From Verrucomicrobiota bacterium (GTDB lineage Bacteria; Verrucomicrobiota; Verrucomicrobiia; Verrucomicrobiales; DEV007): a stretch of 59,234 nt of DNA. Numbering within the stretch: the stretch's first letter is position 1; each line of letters begins with the position of its first letter. Under the pieces are notes generated by a model. It saw nothing but the letters and a program-made list of their open reading frames with translations, did no database searches and was not told where the DNA came from. The stretch lies in the NCBI GenBank assembly GCA_020630975.1, contig JAHDID010000037.1, forward strand, positions 1-59,234. The letters are read 5' to 3'. Both the position numbers and the translations under genes were made by a program. Shown piece after piece: positions 5,985-13,775 of the stretch.

Positions 5985-8476
5985 GGTTTGGATTTGTTCT
6001 TATCAGCTTGATTGTATCGACTCTGTGTTACGGAGAACAAAGGTTAAAATGGAATGCTCTACCCGAGCTACCGTCGACACTGGGAGTTGCTGGTCCCTTT
6101 ACAGGTATTCACGAAGACACCCTGATCGTCGCAGGAGGAGCCAATTTTCCCGAACCTGTTTGGGAAAACGACAAGGTTTGGCACGATCAAATCTATACCC
6201 TTTCAATGTCGGAAAAAGATTCCAGCTGGATTACCGTAGCCCAGCTTCCCCGACCACTTGGCTATGGCGCATGCGTCAGTTTACCGACCGGAGTTCTTTG
6301 TGTTGGCGGCAATGATGCCAATTCAGTCTATGACGAGGTTTTCCTGATCAAGCGGGATGGCTCGATTGAAAATTGGCAGGCATTACCAGAGCCCAATGTT
6401 TACGGTGTGGCCGCCATACTTGGAGATTATGTTTACCTACTAGGAGGAACCACCGGACTCGAATTACGCACCGCTTCAGATGCCGTTTATCGATTGAATT
6501 GGAAATCGGGTAAACAGGCTAAATGGGAAAAGTTTGAATCGCTACCAGGCGGTGGTCTGGCATTTGCCAGTGTGGTGGCTCAGCACAATGGTCAAACAGA
6601 TTGCCTGTATCTGCTCGGGGGACGATATGAAAATCAGGATGGAAAAGCTGTATATACCGACCGGGTATACGAATTGAACCCTGAACAACCAAACGCCAGG
6701 TGGCGCAAGCGGGCATCCATGCCGAAACCATTTGCGGCGGGCACCGCATCAGCATTGGGGCAAAGTCATATCATCACCTTGTCCGGCGACGATGGCTCCC
6801 TATTTGGTAGAGCGGATGAATTGAAAGATGATCATCCCGGATTTAGCAAAGAAAGCTATCTGTATCACACCATTACCGATACCTGGGTTTCCGGAGGTCA
6901 ACTCGAAAGCAATCAAGTCACCACGCATGCGGTCACTCGCGGCGACGACATCTACCTGGCTAGTGGAGAATTGCGCCCCAGGGTTCGAAGTAAAAAGGTC
7001 TGGCACCTCACTCCGGTCGAATTACAGGATGCCGGATTTTCAAAGTGGAATTGGGTGGCCATCATAGCATACCTGGGCGCAGTCATGGGGATCGGATTTT
7101 TCTTTTCGCGCAGGAATAAAGATACCGACGACTTTTTCCGTGGGGGGCAACGCATTCCCGGCTGGGTTGCGGGTCTGAGTATTTTTGCCACTTTGTTGAG
7201 CTCGATCACTTTTGTGGCAACACCGGCCCGGGCTTTCGCGACCGATTGGAGTTTTATGCTGATCAATGCTGGTATCCTGATTTGTGCTCCTTTTATTGTC
7301 TTCGTTGTTTTGCCTTACTTTCGCAAAATCAACGCGACCTCAGCCTACGAATACCTGGAACAGCGCTTCAACCTGGCGATTCGATTGTTTGCCAGCCTTT
7401 CCTTTATTCTCTTCCAGATCGGCCGGATGGCGATCGTCATGTATTTACCTGCTCTCGCGCTGGCGGCGATTACTCCGCTATCGTTGAGTTGGTGCATCAT
7501 TATCATGGGACTGATGAGTATCATTTATTGCTCATTGGGTGGCCTGGAAGCGGTGGTGTGGACCGATGCGTTACAAGCGATCGTTCTCCTGGGCGGAGCG
7601 TTCATCAGTTTCGGTTTGATACTGTCAAGTTTGGAAGGCGGGTGGTCGGAATATACTCGGGTCGGCCTGGCATATACCAAATTTCGCCTGGCAGATTTTG
7701 ATTGGAGTCAGCGTTCCTACATGGTTGCGTCCTTCTGGGTTGTATTGATCAGCGGGATTGGTCAATCACTGATCCCCTATAGCTCCGACCAGGCGGTCGT
7801 GCAGCGCTACGTGTCCACCTCGACCGAAGCCAAAGCACGTTCAGCTATTTGGTTGAATGCTGCGATGGCATTGGTCGGCACTCTGCTTTTCTTCGGTTTA
7901 GGCACGGCTCTCTATGTATTTTATAAATCCAATCCCGCCTTGTTGGACCCGAGTTTTAAGACCGATTCCATCTTTCCATTGTTTATCTCACGCGAGCTTC
8001 CAGTAGGCATCGCCGGAATCGTGATCGCTGCCATTTTTGCAGCCGCTCAATCGACGATTTCCACCAGTATGAATAGTACTTCCACCGCTATAGTAACTGA
8101 TTTCTTTCGACGACTCGGCTGGCGAGCATCGGAATCCAGCTATCTAAAATTGGCACGCGGATTTACCGTGTTGCTGGGTGTTATGGGAACCGCATTTGCC
8201 CTGGTTTTGGCGATAGGCAATATCGAATCCGTCTGGAAAACCTTTATGATGGTCATTGGATTCGTAATGGGGCCATTATGCGGGGTGTTCCTTTTGGGCA
8301 TGCTGACCAAATCCGCCAATTCCGTGGGCGCGATAGCTGGAGCAATCTCAGGTGTCAGTGCACTGGTGGCCACGAAATACCTCACTCCAGCGAGCGGTCT
8401 TCTGTATGCGCCAATTGGGATACTGGTAACGTTTGCAGTTGGATGGGTGGCAAGTCGCTTTCTAAAGTACAGATAG
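5981..8476 (+). CDS. Kelch (NanM-like mutarotase) fused to sodium:solute symporter
   Basis: An 831-residue fusion. After a short signal (MRFGFVLISLIVSTLCYG), residues 25-345 carry kelch beta-propeller blades with repeated VYLLGG and LYLLGGRY-type strands, as in sialic acid mutarotase NanM. From about residue 352 the chain is a membrane symporter of the SSS family, with the first helix at WVAIIAYLGAVMGIGFFF, then DDFFRGGQRIPGWVAGLSIFAT, followed by about a dozen helices. The propeller would sit outside the membrane and convert the alpha anomer released by the sialidase for import by the attached symporter with sodium. Overlap with nanA supports sialic acid as substrate. The fusion is continuous, with no stop or frameshift between the parts. 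Confidence 0.9.
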   Translation: MRFGFVLISLIVSTLCYGEQRLKWNALPELPSTLGVAGPFTGIHEDTLIVAGGANFPEPVWENDKVWHDQIYTLSMSEKDSSWITVAQLPRPLGYGACVSLPTGVLCVGGNDANSVYDEVFLIKRDGSIENWQALPEPNVYGVAAILGDYVYLLGGTTGLELRTASDAVYRLNWKSGKQAKWEKFESLPGGGLAFASVVAQHNGQTDCLYLLGGRYENQDGKAVYTDRVYELNPEQPNARWRKRASMPKPFAAGTASALGQSHIITLSGDDGSLFGRADELKDDHPGFSKESYLYHTITDTWVSGGQLESNQVTTHAVTRGDDIYLASGELRPRVRSKKVWHLTPVELQDAGFSKWNWVAIIAYLGAVMGIGFFFSRRNKDTDDFFRGGQRIPGWVAGLSIFATLLSSITFVATPARAFATDWSFMLINAGILICAPFIVFVVLPYFRKINATSAYEYLEQRFNLAIRLFASLSFILFQIGRMAIVMYLPALALAAITPLSLSWCIIIMGLMSIIYCSLGGLEAVVWTDALQAIVLLGGAFISFGLILSSLEGGWSEYTRVGLAYTKFRLADFDWSQRSYMVASFWVVLISGIGQSLIPYSSDQAVVQRYVSTSTEAKARSAIWLNAAMALVGTLLFFGLGTALYVFYKSNPALLDPSFKTDSIFPLFISRELPVGIAGIVIAAIFAAAQSTISTSMNSTSTAIVTDFFRRLGWRASESSYLKLARGFTVLLGVMGTAFALVLAIGNIESVWKTFMMVIGFVMGPLCGVFLLGMLTKSANSVGAIAGAISGVSALVATKYLTPASGLLYAPIGILVTFAVGWVASRFLKYR

Positions 8477-8479
8477 ATT

Positions 8480-9430
8480 TCAGGACGCCACGGAGTCCTG
8501 CAATCCTTTCATGTAACCGATCGCAAAAAGTCGCCCCTGCATTTCGTATCCGGGATGCTCGTTGGTTTCGCCTGCCATCGTTGGTACATGATCAGGACGA
8601 ATCGCTACATCCAGCCCGGCCTCTTCGTAGGTTTTCCAACAGGCCGCCATGTCGGTTTTACCGTTGTCATGAAAGGTTTCCCGAAAGCTTGGTACGCTTC
8701 CAACCACATCTCGAAAATGAACAAACTTGATTAGATCGGCCAACTCAACAATGGCTTCTGTCAGGTTCACATCCCCTCGCGATGCAAAAGTTCCCTGACA
8801 AAAACAGATCCCGTTTCTCTCACTGGGCACCAGCTCAGTTGCCTTGCGCAAGGCAATGGGTGAAGTCATTATCTGAGCCTGCTTACCAAGCATCGGAACA
8901 GGAGGATCGTCAGGATGAATCGCCAGGTCGATGGCATATTCCTCGGCTACCGGAACAACGGCTTCCTGGAAAAGTTTCAGGTTCTCCCACAAATCGTCTT
9001 CCGAGGTGACCGCGCTAGCCGTTTCATGATCCTGACTACGTGGAACACAGGCCTTCCGACCGAGATCAAACTCCGTCACAAGCGCCCCGCCTCTCTCTTT
9101 CGCCTCGACATTGGTCCGGTGCCAATCCTCAGAAGGCATCCAGTTATAGCAGAGCGTTCGCAACCCTGCTTTCCCCATATTGGCAATGAGCTGCTGAAAC
9201 ACCTCCACCTGAGCTTCGAAACCCGGCAAACGATGAACCACCTTGTGGTGAGGAATCAGCCTTTCGATGGTGGTGAGCTCCAACCCCGCTTTGCCCACCC
9301 GTTCCTGAATTCGGAGCAAGTGATCCATTTGTGTCCCGGGAAATACCGAAACAATTTCTTCAACTCCAACCTGGCTGGCGAGTTTAAGATTGTGATCATC
9401 GAGCGGAGTCAACAAGCAGGCGATCTTCAT
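8480..9430 (-). CDS. uxuA: D-mannonate dehydratase
   Basis: A 316-residue TIM-barrel protein of the UxuA family, which converts D-mannonate to 2-keto-3-deoxygluconate in hexuronate breakdown. Family motifs are present in order: YNWMP, IHPDDPP, CQGTFASRGDVN, VHFRDV, TFHDNGKTDM and RPDHVPTMAGE; they supply the His, Cys and Asp metal ligands. It is shorter than the E. coli enzyme (about 394), as many relatives are. Only three bases separate its end from the end of the convergent symporter gene. It diverges from the SDR gene across 83 bases. The link to sialic acid metabolism is unclear; this pair more likely serves uronates from other glycans. Confidence 0.88.
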   Translation of the reverse strand: MKIACLLTPLDDHNLKLASQVGVEEIVSVFPGTQMDHLLRIQERVGKAGLELTTIERLIPHHKVVHRLPGFEAQVEVFQQLIANMGKAGLRTLCYNWMPSEDWHRTNVEAKERGGALVTEFDLGRKACVPRSQDHETASAVTSEDDLWENLKLFQEAVVPVAEEYAIDLAIHPDDPPVPMLGKQAQIMTSPIALRKATELVPSERNGICFCQGTFASRGDVNLTEAIVELADLIKFVHFRDVVGSVPSFRETFHDNGKTDMAACWKTYEEAGLDVAIRPDHVPTMAGETNEHPGYEMQGRLFAIGYMKGLQDSVAS

Positions 9431-9513
9431 GGGTCAGAGACTGGTGTATGAATTTAATGATAGGAAAACATATTCGCTGGCAATAATCAAATGATCGGGT
9501 TGACTGTATTTCA

Positions 9514-10335
9514 ATGGAAATTTCTCTCGATGGAAAAGTGGTGTTGGTCACCGGAGGTGCAGGTACGCTGGGAATGGCCATGGTAAGAGATCTGGCTGCA
9601 GAAGGAGCGCGGGTTGGGATATTGGATTTACCTGAAAAATGTGAAGAGAAACTGATAAATGCTATCCAAACCGAATTTCCAAACCAGGTCTTTTTCTTTC
9701 CTATAGATCTTTCTGAAGAGGTATCCATTCAAGAGTGCGTATCTTCAGTCCTGAAACATTTTGAGTGTATAGATTCTGTGATTCACAATGCCGCAACGTT
9801 TCATTTTTCTTCAATCACTGACTGGACCAGCACCGCTCCCCTTGATCTGCACTATCGTGTAGGAATTCAGGGTCCGGTTCGACTCCAAAGGGAGATCTGG
9901 GAAAAGTGTCCTTCGGCAAAAGGCGGCAGCGTCGTTGTCGTCTCCTCCGTTGCCGGTCATGTAGGCGAACCGGATGCCTTTGCCTATACGCCCATCAAAG
10001 CGGCTCAAAAAGGCTTTGCACTTAGTTGCGCCCAGGAAATGGCAGCCAGCAAGGGATGGGCGGTCACTATATCTCCCGGACACATTTGGGGCCCTGTCCA
10101 CCAGGGCCGTGCCGATGCAGCCGGACTAGATAGACAAGAATATGAAAAGACGATGCCAAATATACAAAGCACTCTCCACGGGCGCTTTCTGGAACCCGAT
10201 GAAGTCGCTAAATGGATCGTGTTAGCTGCGTCTCCAATGGGCCGGTCTCTCACCGGACAGGATCTTCGGATCACTCTTGGAATCGAAGCCGGAGGGTTCA
10301 ATAAAAACTATGACACAACTTCTGGGCAGAGTTGA
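9514..10335 (+). CDS. SDR-family NAD(P)-dependent oxidoreductase, possible mannonate oxidoreductase
   Basis: A 273-residue classical short-chain dehydrogenase. The Rossmann motif TGGAGTLG (13-20), the NAA motif (HNAATF, about 91-96), a serine in VVVSSVAGH near 144, and the catalytic Y158-x3-K162 (YTPIK) are all present. The start at ATG 9514 gives a normal N terminus. It is divergent from uxuA, and SDR enzymes beside uxuA often interconvert fructuronate and mannonate, so D-mannonate oxidoreductase is a reasonable inference. Sequence alone does not settle the substrate. Confidence 0.85.
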   Translation: MEISLDGKVVLVTGGAGTLGMAMVRDLAAEGARVGILDLPEKCEEKLINAIQTEFPNQVFFFPIDLSEEVSIQECVSSVLKHFECIDSVIHNAATFHFSSITDWTSTAPLDLHYRVGIQGPVRLQREIWEKCPSAKGGSVVVVSSVAGHVGEPDAFAYTPIKAAQKGFALSCAQEMAASKGWAVTISPGHIWGPVHQGRADAAGLDRQEYEKTMPNIQSTLHGRFLEPDEVAKWIVLAASPMGRSLTGQDLRITLGIEAGGFNKNYDTTSGQS

Positions 10336-10371
10336 TTGATGTTATGAGCTTGCCGTAATTCTCCCCTTACA

Positions 10372-10455
10372 TCAATCCCTGCCCACCGTGCTGATGTGTA
10401 GCTTGGTATAGATTCGCCGGATGTAGCAATCGATGGTGTGGATGTATTGGCCAAG
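10372..10455 (-). pseudogene. Remnant of a LuxR-type helix-turn-helix
   Basis: Reading leftward from 10455, 27 codons to a stop at 10374-10372 include HTIDCYIRRIYTKLHISTVG, closely matching HTIDNYIRRIYKKLHVCTVG at the C terminus of the response regulator at 839-1540. The codon before it is TGA, and I see no receiver or upstream part. It is therefore a fragment of a second response regulator of the same subgroup, preserved at only its recognition-helix end. The rest of the 255-base gap (10336-10590) holds nothing else I recognise. Confidence 0.8.
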
Positions 10456-10590
10456 TCAAGCTAGTCGGCCGATTAGTGGTAGCGTATTAGAGTTGGAACA
10501 ATATCCCACAATGGACGTTTAGGCAATCGGCGGACCCCGATTATAAACCAGCGTAATGGACAATCTAATGCGTCTGATCTTGAAACCCGA

Positions 10591-11496
10591 TTAATCTTTC
10601 CCGGCCATTGCCTCGGCGAATTTGACACCCAAATCAAGATAGCCAGCACTATCGTAATGCCATTTATCTGACTTCCCGTATTCATCGGTGGATGTCACCA
10701 GTGCTGCGTTTCTGTCTGCTTTAACAAAGTCCGCCTGTGCTTTTCTAACTTCCTCACTGTATTTCCAAACTTCCCAATCAGTAATCCGGCCAATGACTAC
10801 CCTGGCTTCCTGGTTACCCAACTCTTTTCGAATCAGGTTCATGAGTTCAGTCAGATTATCCTTGTATTCATTGGCCACTTCGAGTTCCAGGGAATCACTT
10901 TCGCCCTGCATCCATGCGATACCGGTCGGAATGAGGTGATCATCTTCTCCATCGTCATCAATATCTTTGTCGGCCAAAGCATGTTTCAATGTAGCGAGAA
11001 AATGGTCATACTGATTAATCCCTTTCCCTTCGTTTTCTCCACCTTCCCAATCTGGATCCCAACACCCAGCTTTCTTTGCCGCTCCTGCATCCGGAGCGAT
11101 CGAAGTTCCGCCTTTTGAATACTTCAATATTGCGATTTTGCGGTTTGGATATAGTTCCTTGAGCTTGCGAGCAAATGTCAGCTCGACTCCGAACCTATTC
11201 GAGTATTGATTTGTCTCCCCATCTGATTTAAAATTTCGACCATGGCCTGCCTTTAGGGTGCTCCAAAGGCCACGTCCATCTGGAGCAACACCATCCTTGG
11301 CCACATTGCCGTGAAAAATCCGAACTCCGTCGAAGGTTTCTTCCTTGAGATCTTCTGGAAGTTCTTTAATAAACCCATACCCATCCATATTGGACTGCCC
11401 ACCCAGGTAGTAAAGGTGATAATCCGTTGCGTGGAGTGCGGAAATGCCCGCCGCAATAAAACTATAGAACATGACTGTTTGGACAAGAGTCTTCAT
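10591..11496 (-). CDS. SASA-domain carbohydrate acetylesterase, exported
   Basis: A 301-residue SGNH-like hydrolase of the sialate O-acetylesterase / CE6 group. It has a signal peptide of about 23 residues (MKTLVQTVMFYSFIAAG, ending near LHA), the nucleophile block GGQSNMDGYG (Ser35), the central WMQGESD block, and the C-terminal DKWHYDSAG with the Asp-x-x-His pair near residue 280. Such enzymes remove acetyl groups from sugars outside the cytoplasm. An acidic Asp-rich loop (DKDIDDDGEDD) lies in the middle and may bind calcium. It sits between the sialic acid locus and the autotransporter pair, but is not in an obvious operon with either. Sialate or xylan acetyl groups are both possible targets. 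Confidence 0.85.
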   Translation of the reverse strand: MKTLVQTVMFYSFIAAGISALHATDYHLYYLGGQSNMDGYGFIKELPEDLKEETFDGVRIFHGNVAKDGVAPDGRGLWSTLKAGHGRNFKSDGETNQYSNRFGVELTFARKLKELYPNRKIAILKYSKGGTSIAPDAGAAKKAGCWDPDWEGGENEGKGINQYDHFLATLKHALADKDIDDDGEDDHLIPTGIAWMQGESDSLELEVANEYKDNLTELMNLIRKELGNQEARVVIGRITDWEVWKYSEEVRKAQADFVKADRNAALVTSTDEYGKSDKWHYDSAGYLDLGVKFAEAMAGKD

Positions 11497-11652
11497 ACCT
11501 TATCTTAACTAGATTTTGGAAGTTGCGTAGGTACCGTTATGTGGTCTTTTGCGACAGCTGAGGCACCTCATTGGTTAGAGTTATGAGGTAGAGAAAAGCC
11601 TATATTTCACCACCTCTTTGGTCAGACTGAATCTGTGGGAAACAAAATCCAA

Positions 11653-13584
11653 CTACCACCGCCAACTAGCTTTCACCGTGCCCAAATGCAGCTGCGCATC
11701 CTCCTGGAAGAAACGACTCTGGTAGTCGAAGAATAGACCGAAGTGGTTTTTGAAATCAAAACCCACTCCCGCGCCGAATTCCATCCAACCCTCTCCGGGA
11801 TCGACTTGGCTGAGACTATTGGTTAGAGTGGCTCCACGGCCGACGATAGCATTGGTAGCTGCATTGACTCGGGCAAATGGGCTCTGCTGCAGGGTGCCGC
11901 TGACATTGCGCTCTTGATCCAGATTTTCTCGACCATAACCGGCGCGGAAGGTTGGGCGCATCGCTCCCCAGCTGGTGTCGTGACGCCAATTGAGTTGCCA
12001 ACCTAGAGTCGTGATAAACGATTCATAATCCTGCTCTCTGAACCGAGTATTAAAAGCGGCATTGCCGGTCTCAGTATAGCCATCGAGCGTTCCCCAACTA
12101 TAGTCGGCCCGAAAGGTTGGGCCGTGGACGAAGCGATCTTCTACTGGAATATTGTAGCCGAGGTTAAGTGTGGTTTGGTGCGCCTCAATATCAGGAGTCG
12201 CACGCATGGTCGATCCGAAAGCGTTACGTTTGATGTCTGCCTCATAATCTCCGTAACTATAGAATACATCTGCCCATAGATTGTCTTTAAAATACGAAGT
12301 ATAGAACATGGCGGTATCCCCTTCGATATCGACATTGCCGACTCCGCCAGCTAAAGTATTATCATTCCAGACATGCGACCAACCGACACCGACTGCCCAG
12401 TTTTCGTTGATCACATATTCAATACCAGCGGTAGCAGCATAGGTATTACTTTCCACGCCAGGGCTACCACCAAGAGCATCGAGATCGTATTGGCCAAAAT
12501 CGGCTGAGGCAAAGATTTCCCAGTTATTACCCGCAGCGACGACACTCGGATCGCTAGAGTGGCCCGCCTGTTGAGTGACACTTGGCATCATCCACTCAGC
12601 ACTATCGCTGAAGGTTACTGTGTCAAAATGGATACTATCATCATTGACACTTGGGGTGCTAGCCTCGGTGCGACCAGTGAGATTGATGGTGTTAGTGATT
12701 TCCAGGTCGCGCTCAGCTTGAAAATGTCTAGCAGCAGAGACTTCACGACCACGGCGGATGCGATTTTCTCTCTGGAACTGATGAGTGTGCCTACCTCGTA
12801 ATCGATGGATACGCTGGTTGAGGCTGCGACCGCCGACGTTATGAACATTGCTAGCAATCTGGCCGACCGTCATGTTCATCGGGATAGCACTTGCGAGTAG
12901 CTGAGTAATAGCACCTCTATCAATGACATTGATAAATCGAGGAGTCGGAGTTGGTGTGGGCGTTGGTGTCGGTGTCGGTGTCGGGGTGGGTGTCGGAGTG
13001 ACGGGCCGCGTCTGGAAAAAGAAAATAGTTTCTCCATTTGGTAATGCTATATCAAACGGGGTTGTCGGGCCGATTCGCGCAGCAAAAGTTGTCGCATCAA
13101 AATTGATACCACCTGAAAACTCTGAATCACTGGTATACGTAGGAGGGAGCCATATCGCCCCATTAATCGTGTCAGGGTATAGCACAAATTCGTCGCCAAA
13201 CCCCGTGCCACTTAGATCACCTCCAGAGTTTAAATCAGCCCATGTCGCGACACCATTATACCGAATATAGTTCGTCCCGGTCGCTGATTGAATATTCCAT
13301 AACCGTCCACTTGCCTGCCAAAGGCCATAACGGTCCAAAGTGCTAGCCTGTGGATTGTGTGATGGTGTGAGTGCCGCTGTGTTGATCGAACCTTCGTAGG
13401 CTAATGTGGTAGTTGTCCCTGCTGTGTTAACTGAGACCCATACATCACCCTTGAGATTGCTTGTAAAGGAGAGATTAGATAACAACACAAACGTGAGCAG
13501 TAAAGCATTGATTCGATGGAAAAAACTTCGAGAGCCTGTATTCCGTTGGAATCTGTAAAATTGGGTGCTTTGCGTTTCTGTCAT
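11653..13584 (-). CDS. Autotransporter with Thr-Pro linker
   Basis: A 643-residue type V secretion-like protein. Residues 1-46 form an extended signal (basic start, then INALLLTFVLLSNLSF). A short passenger of about 145 residues follows (to about 190), then a Thr-Pro repeat linker (about 191-213). Next come a FINVID stretch and an Arg/His-rich segment (about 250-295, RSLNQRIHRLRGRHTHQF), and an outer-membrane beta-barrel from about 353 to the end. The last residues, KASWRW, end in an aromatic as expected for the assembly signal. From the FINVID stretch onward it is almost identical to the next gene at 13776-15740. The passenger has no known enzymatic motif and may act in adhesion or surface display. 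Confidence 0.85.
   Translation of the reverse strand: MTETQSTQFYRFQRNTGSRSFFHRINALLLTFVLLSNLSFTSNLKGDVWVSVNTAGTTTTLAYEGSINTAALTPSHNPQASTLDRYGLWQASGRLWNIQSATGTNYIRYNGVATWADLNSGGDLSGTGFGDEFVLYPDTINGAIWLPPTYTSDSEFSGGINFDATTFAARIGPTTPFDIALPNGETIFFFQTRPVTPTPTPTPTPTPTPTPTPTPRFINVIDRGAITQLLASAIPMNMTVGQIASNVHNVGGRSLNQRIHRLRGRHTHQFQRENRIRRGREVSAARHFQAERDLEITNTINLTGRTEASTPSVNDDSIHFDTVTFSDSAEWMMPSVTQQAGHSSDPSVVAAGNNWEIFASADFGQYDLDALGGSPGVESNTYAATAGIEYVINENWAVGVGWSHVWNDNTLAGGVGNVDIEGDTAMFYTSYFKDNLWADVFYSYGDYEADIKRNAFGSTMRATPDIEAHQTTLNLGYNIPVEDRFVHGPTFRADYSWGTLDGYTETGNAAFNTRFREQDYESFITTLGWQLNWRHDTSWGAMRPTFRAGYGRENLDQERNVSGTLQQSPFARVNAATNAIVGRGATLTNSLSQVDPGEGWMEFGAGVGFDFKNHFGLFFDYQSRFFQEDAQLHLGTVKASWRW
12199..12459. 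repeat. 261-base block identical to 14322-14582
   Basis: Every base of this stretch of barrel coding sequence equals 14322-14582 (constant offset 2123). Flanking barrel sequence differs at scattered positions. This indicates recent duplication or gene conversion between the two tandem autotransporter genes. Confidence 0.93.
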
Positions 13585-13627
13585 CGGTTCGTGTGTCGGC
13601 GTCGATACTAGAACGAATTGGGGAAAT

Positions 13628-13668
13628 TTGTCATGCCGCTGAATCCAGCGGCATAGGTGCTTGATTGT
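13628..13668. repeat. Dispersed ATGCC-palindrome element, copy upstream of autotransporter 11653-13584
   Basis: Core palindrome at 13633-13654: arms ATGCCGCTG and CAGCGGCAT around AATC. The 41-base stretch matches 15798-15838 at all but two positions. It lies about 45 bases upstream of an autotransporter start, as does the second copy. It could be a regulatory site or a small mobile palindrome. Confidence 0.75.
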
Positions 13669-13738
13669 TAAGTATCCTTGACTATTTTCATCCCTTCTCT
13701 AACCGCGAGTTTCCCGTTCCCTTCCGTGTCCCCATATT

Positions 13739-13753
13739 CAGTGGCATGCATTT
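13739..13753. repeat. Half copy of the ATGCC-palindrome element
   Basis: CAGTGGCATGCATTT occurs here and again at 21233-21247. CAGTGGCAT is the reverse complement of the left arm of the element at 15803-15824. It lies just downstream of the autotransporter gene at 13776-15740. Confidence 0.55.
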
Positions 13754-13775
13754 CCTCTGAAATTATTGAAAGCTT

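Noticed and set aside
12923-13270. Second Gly-Val-repeat frame on the plus strand
   Set aside because: Again antisense to the Thr-Pro linker of the autotransporter at 11653-13584.
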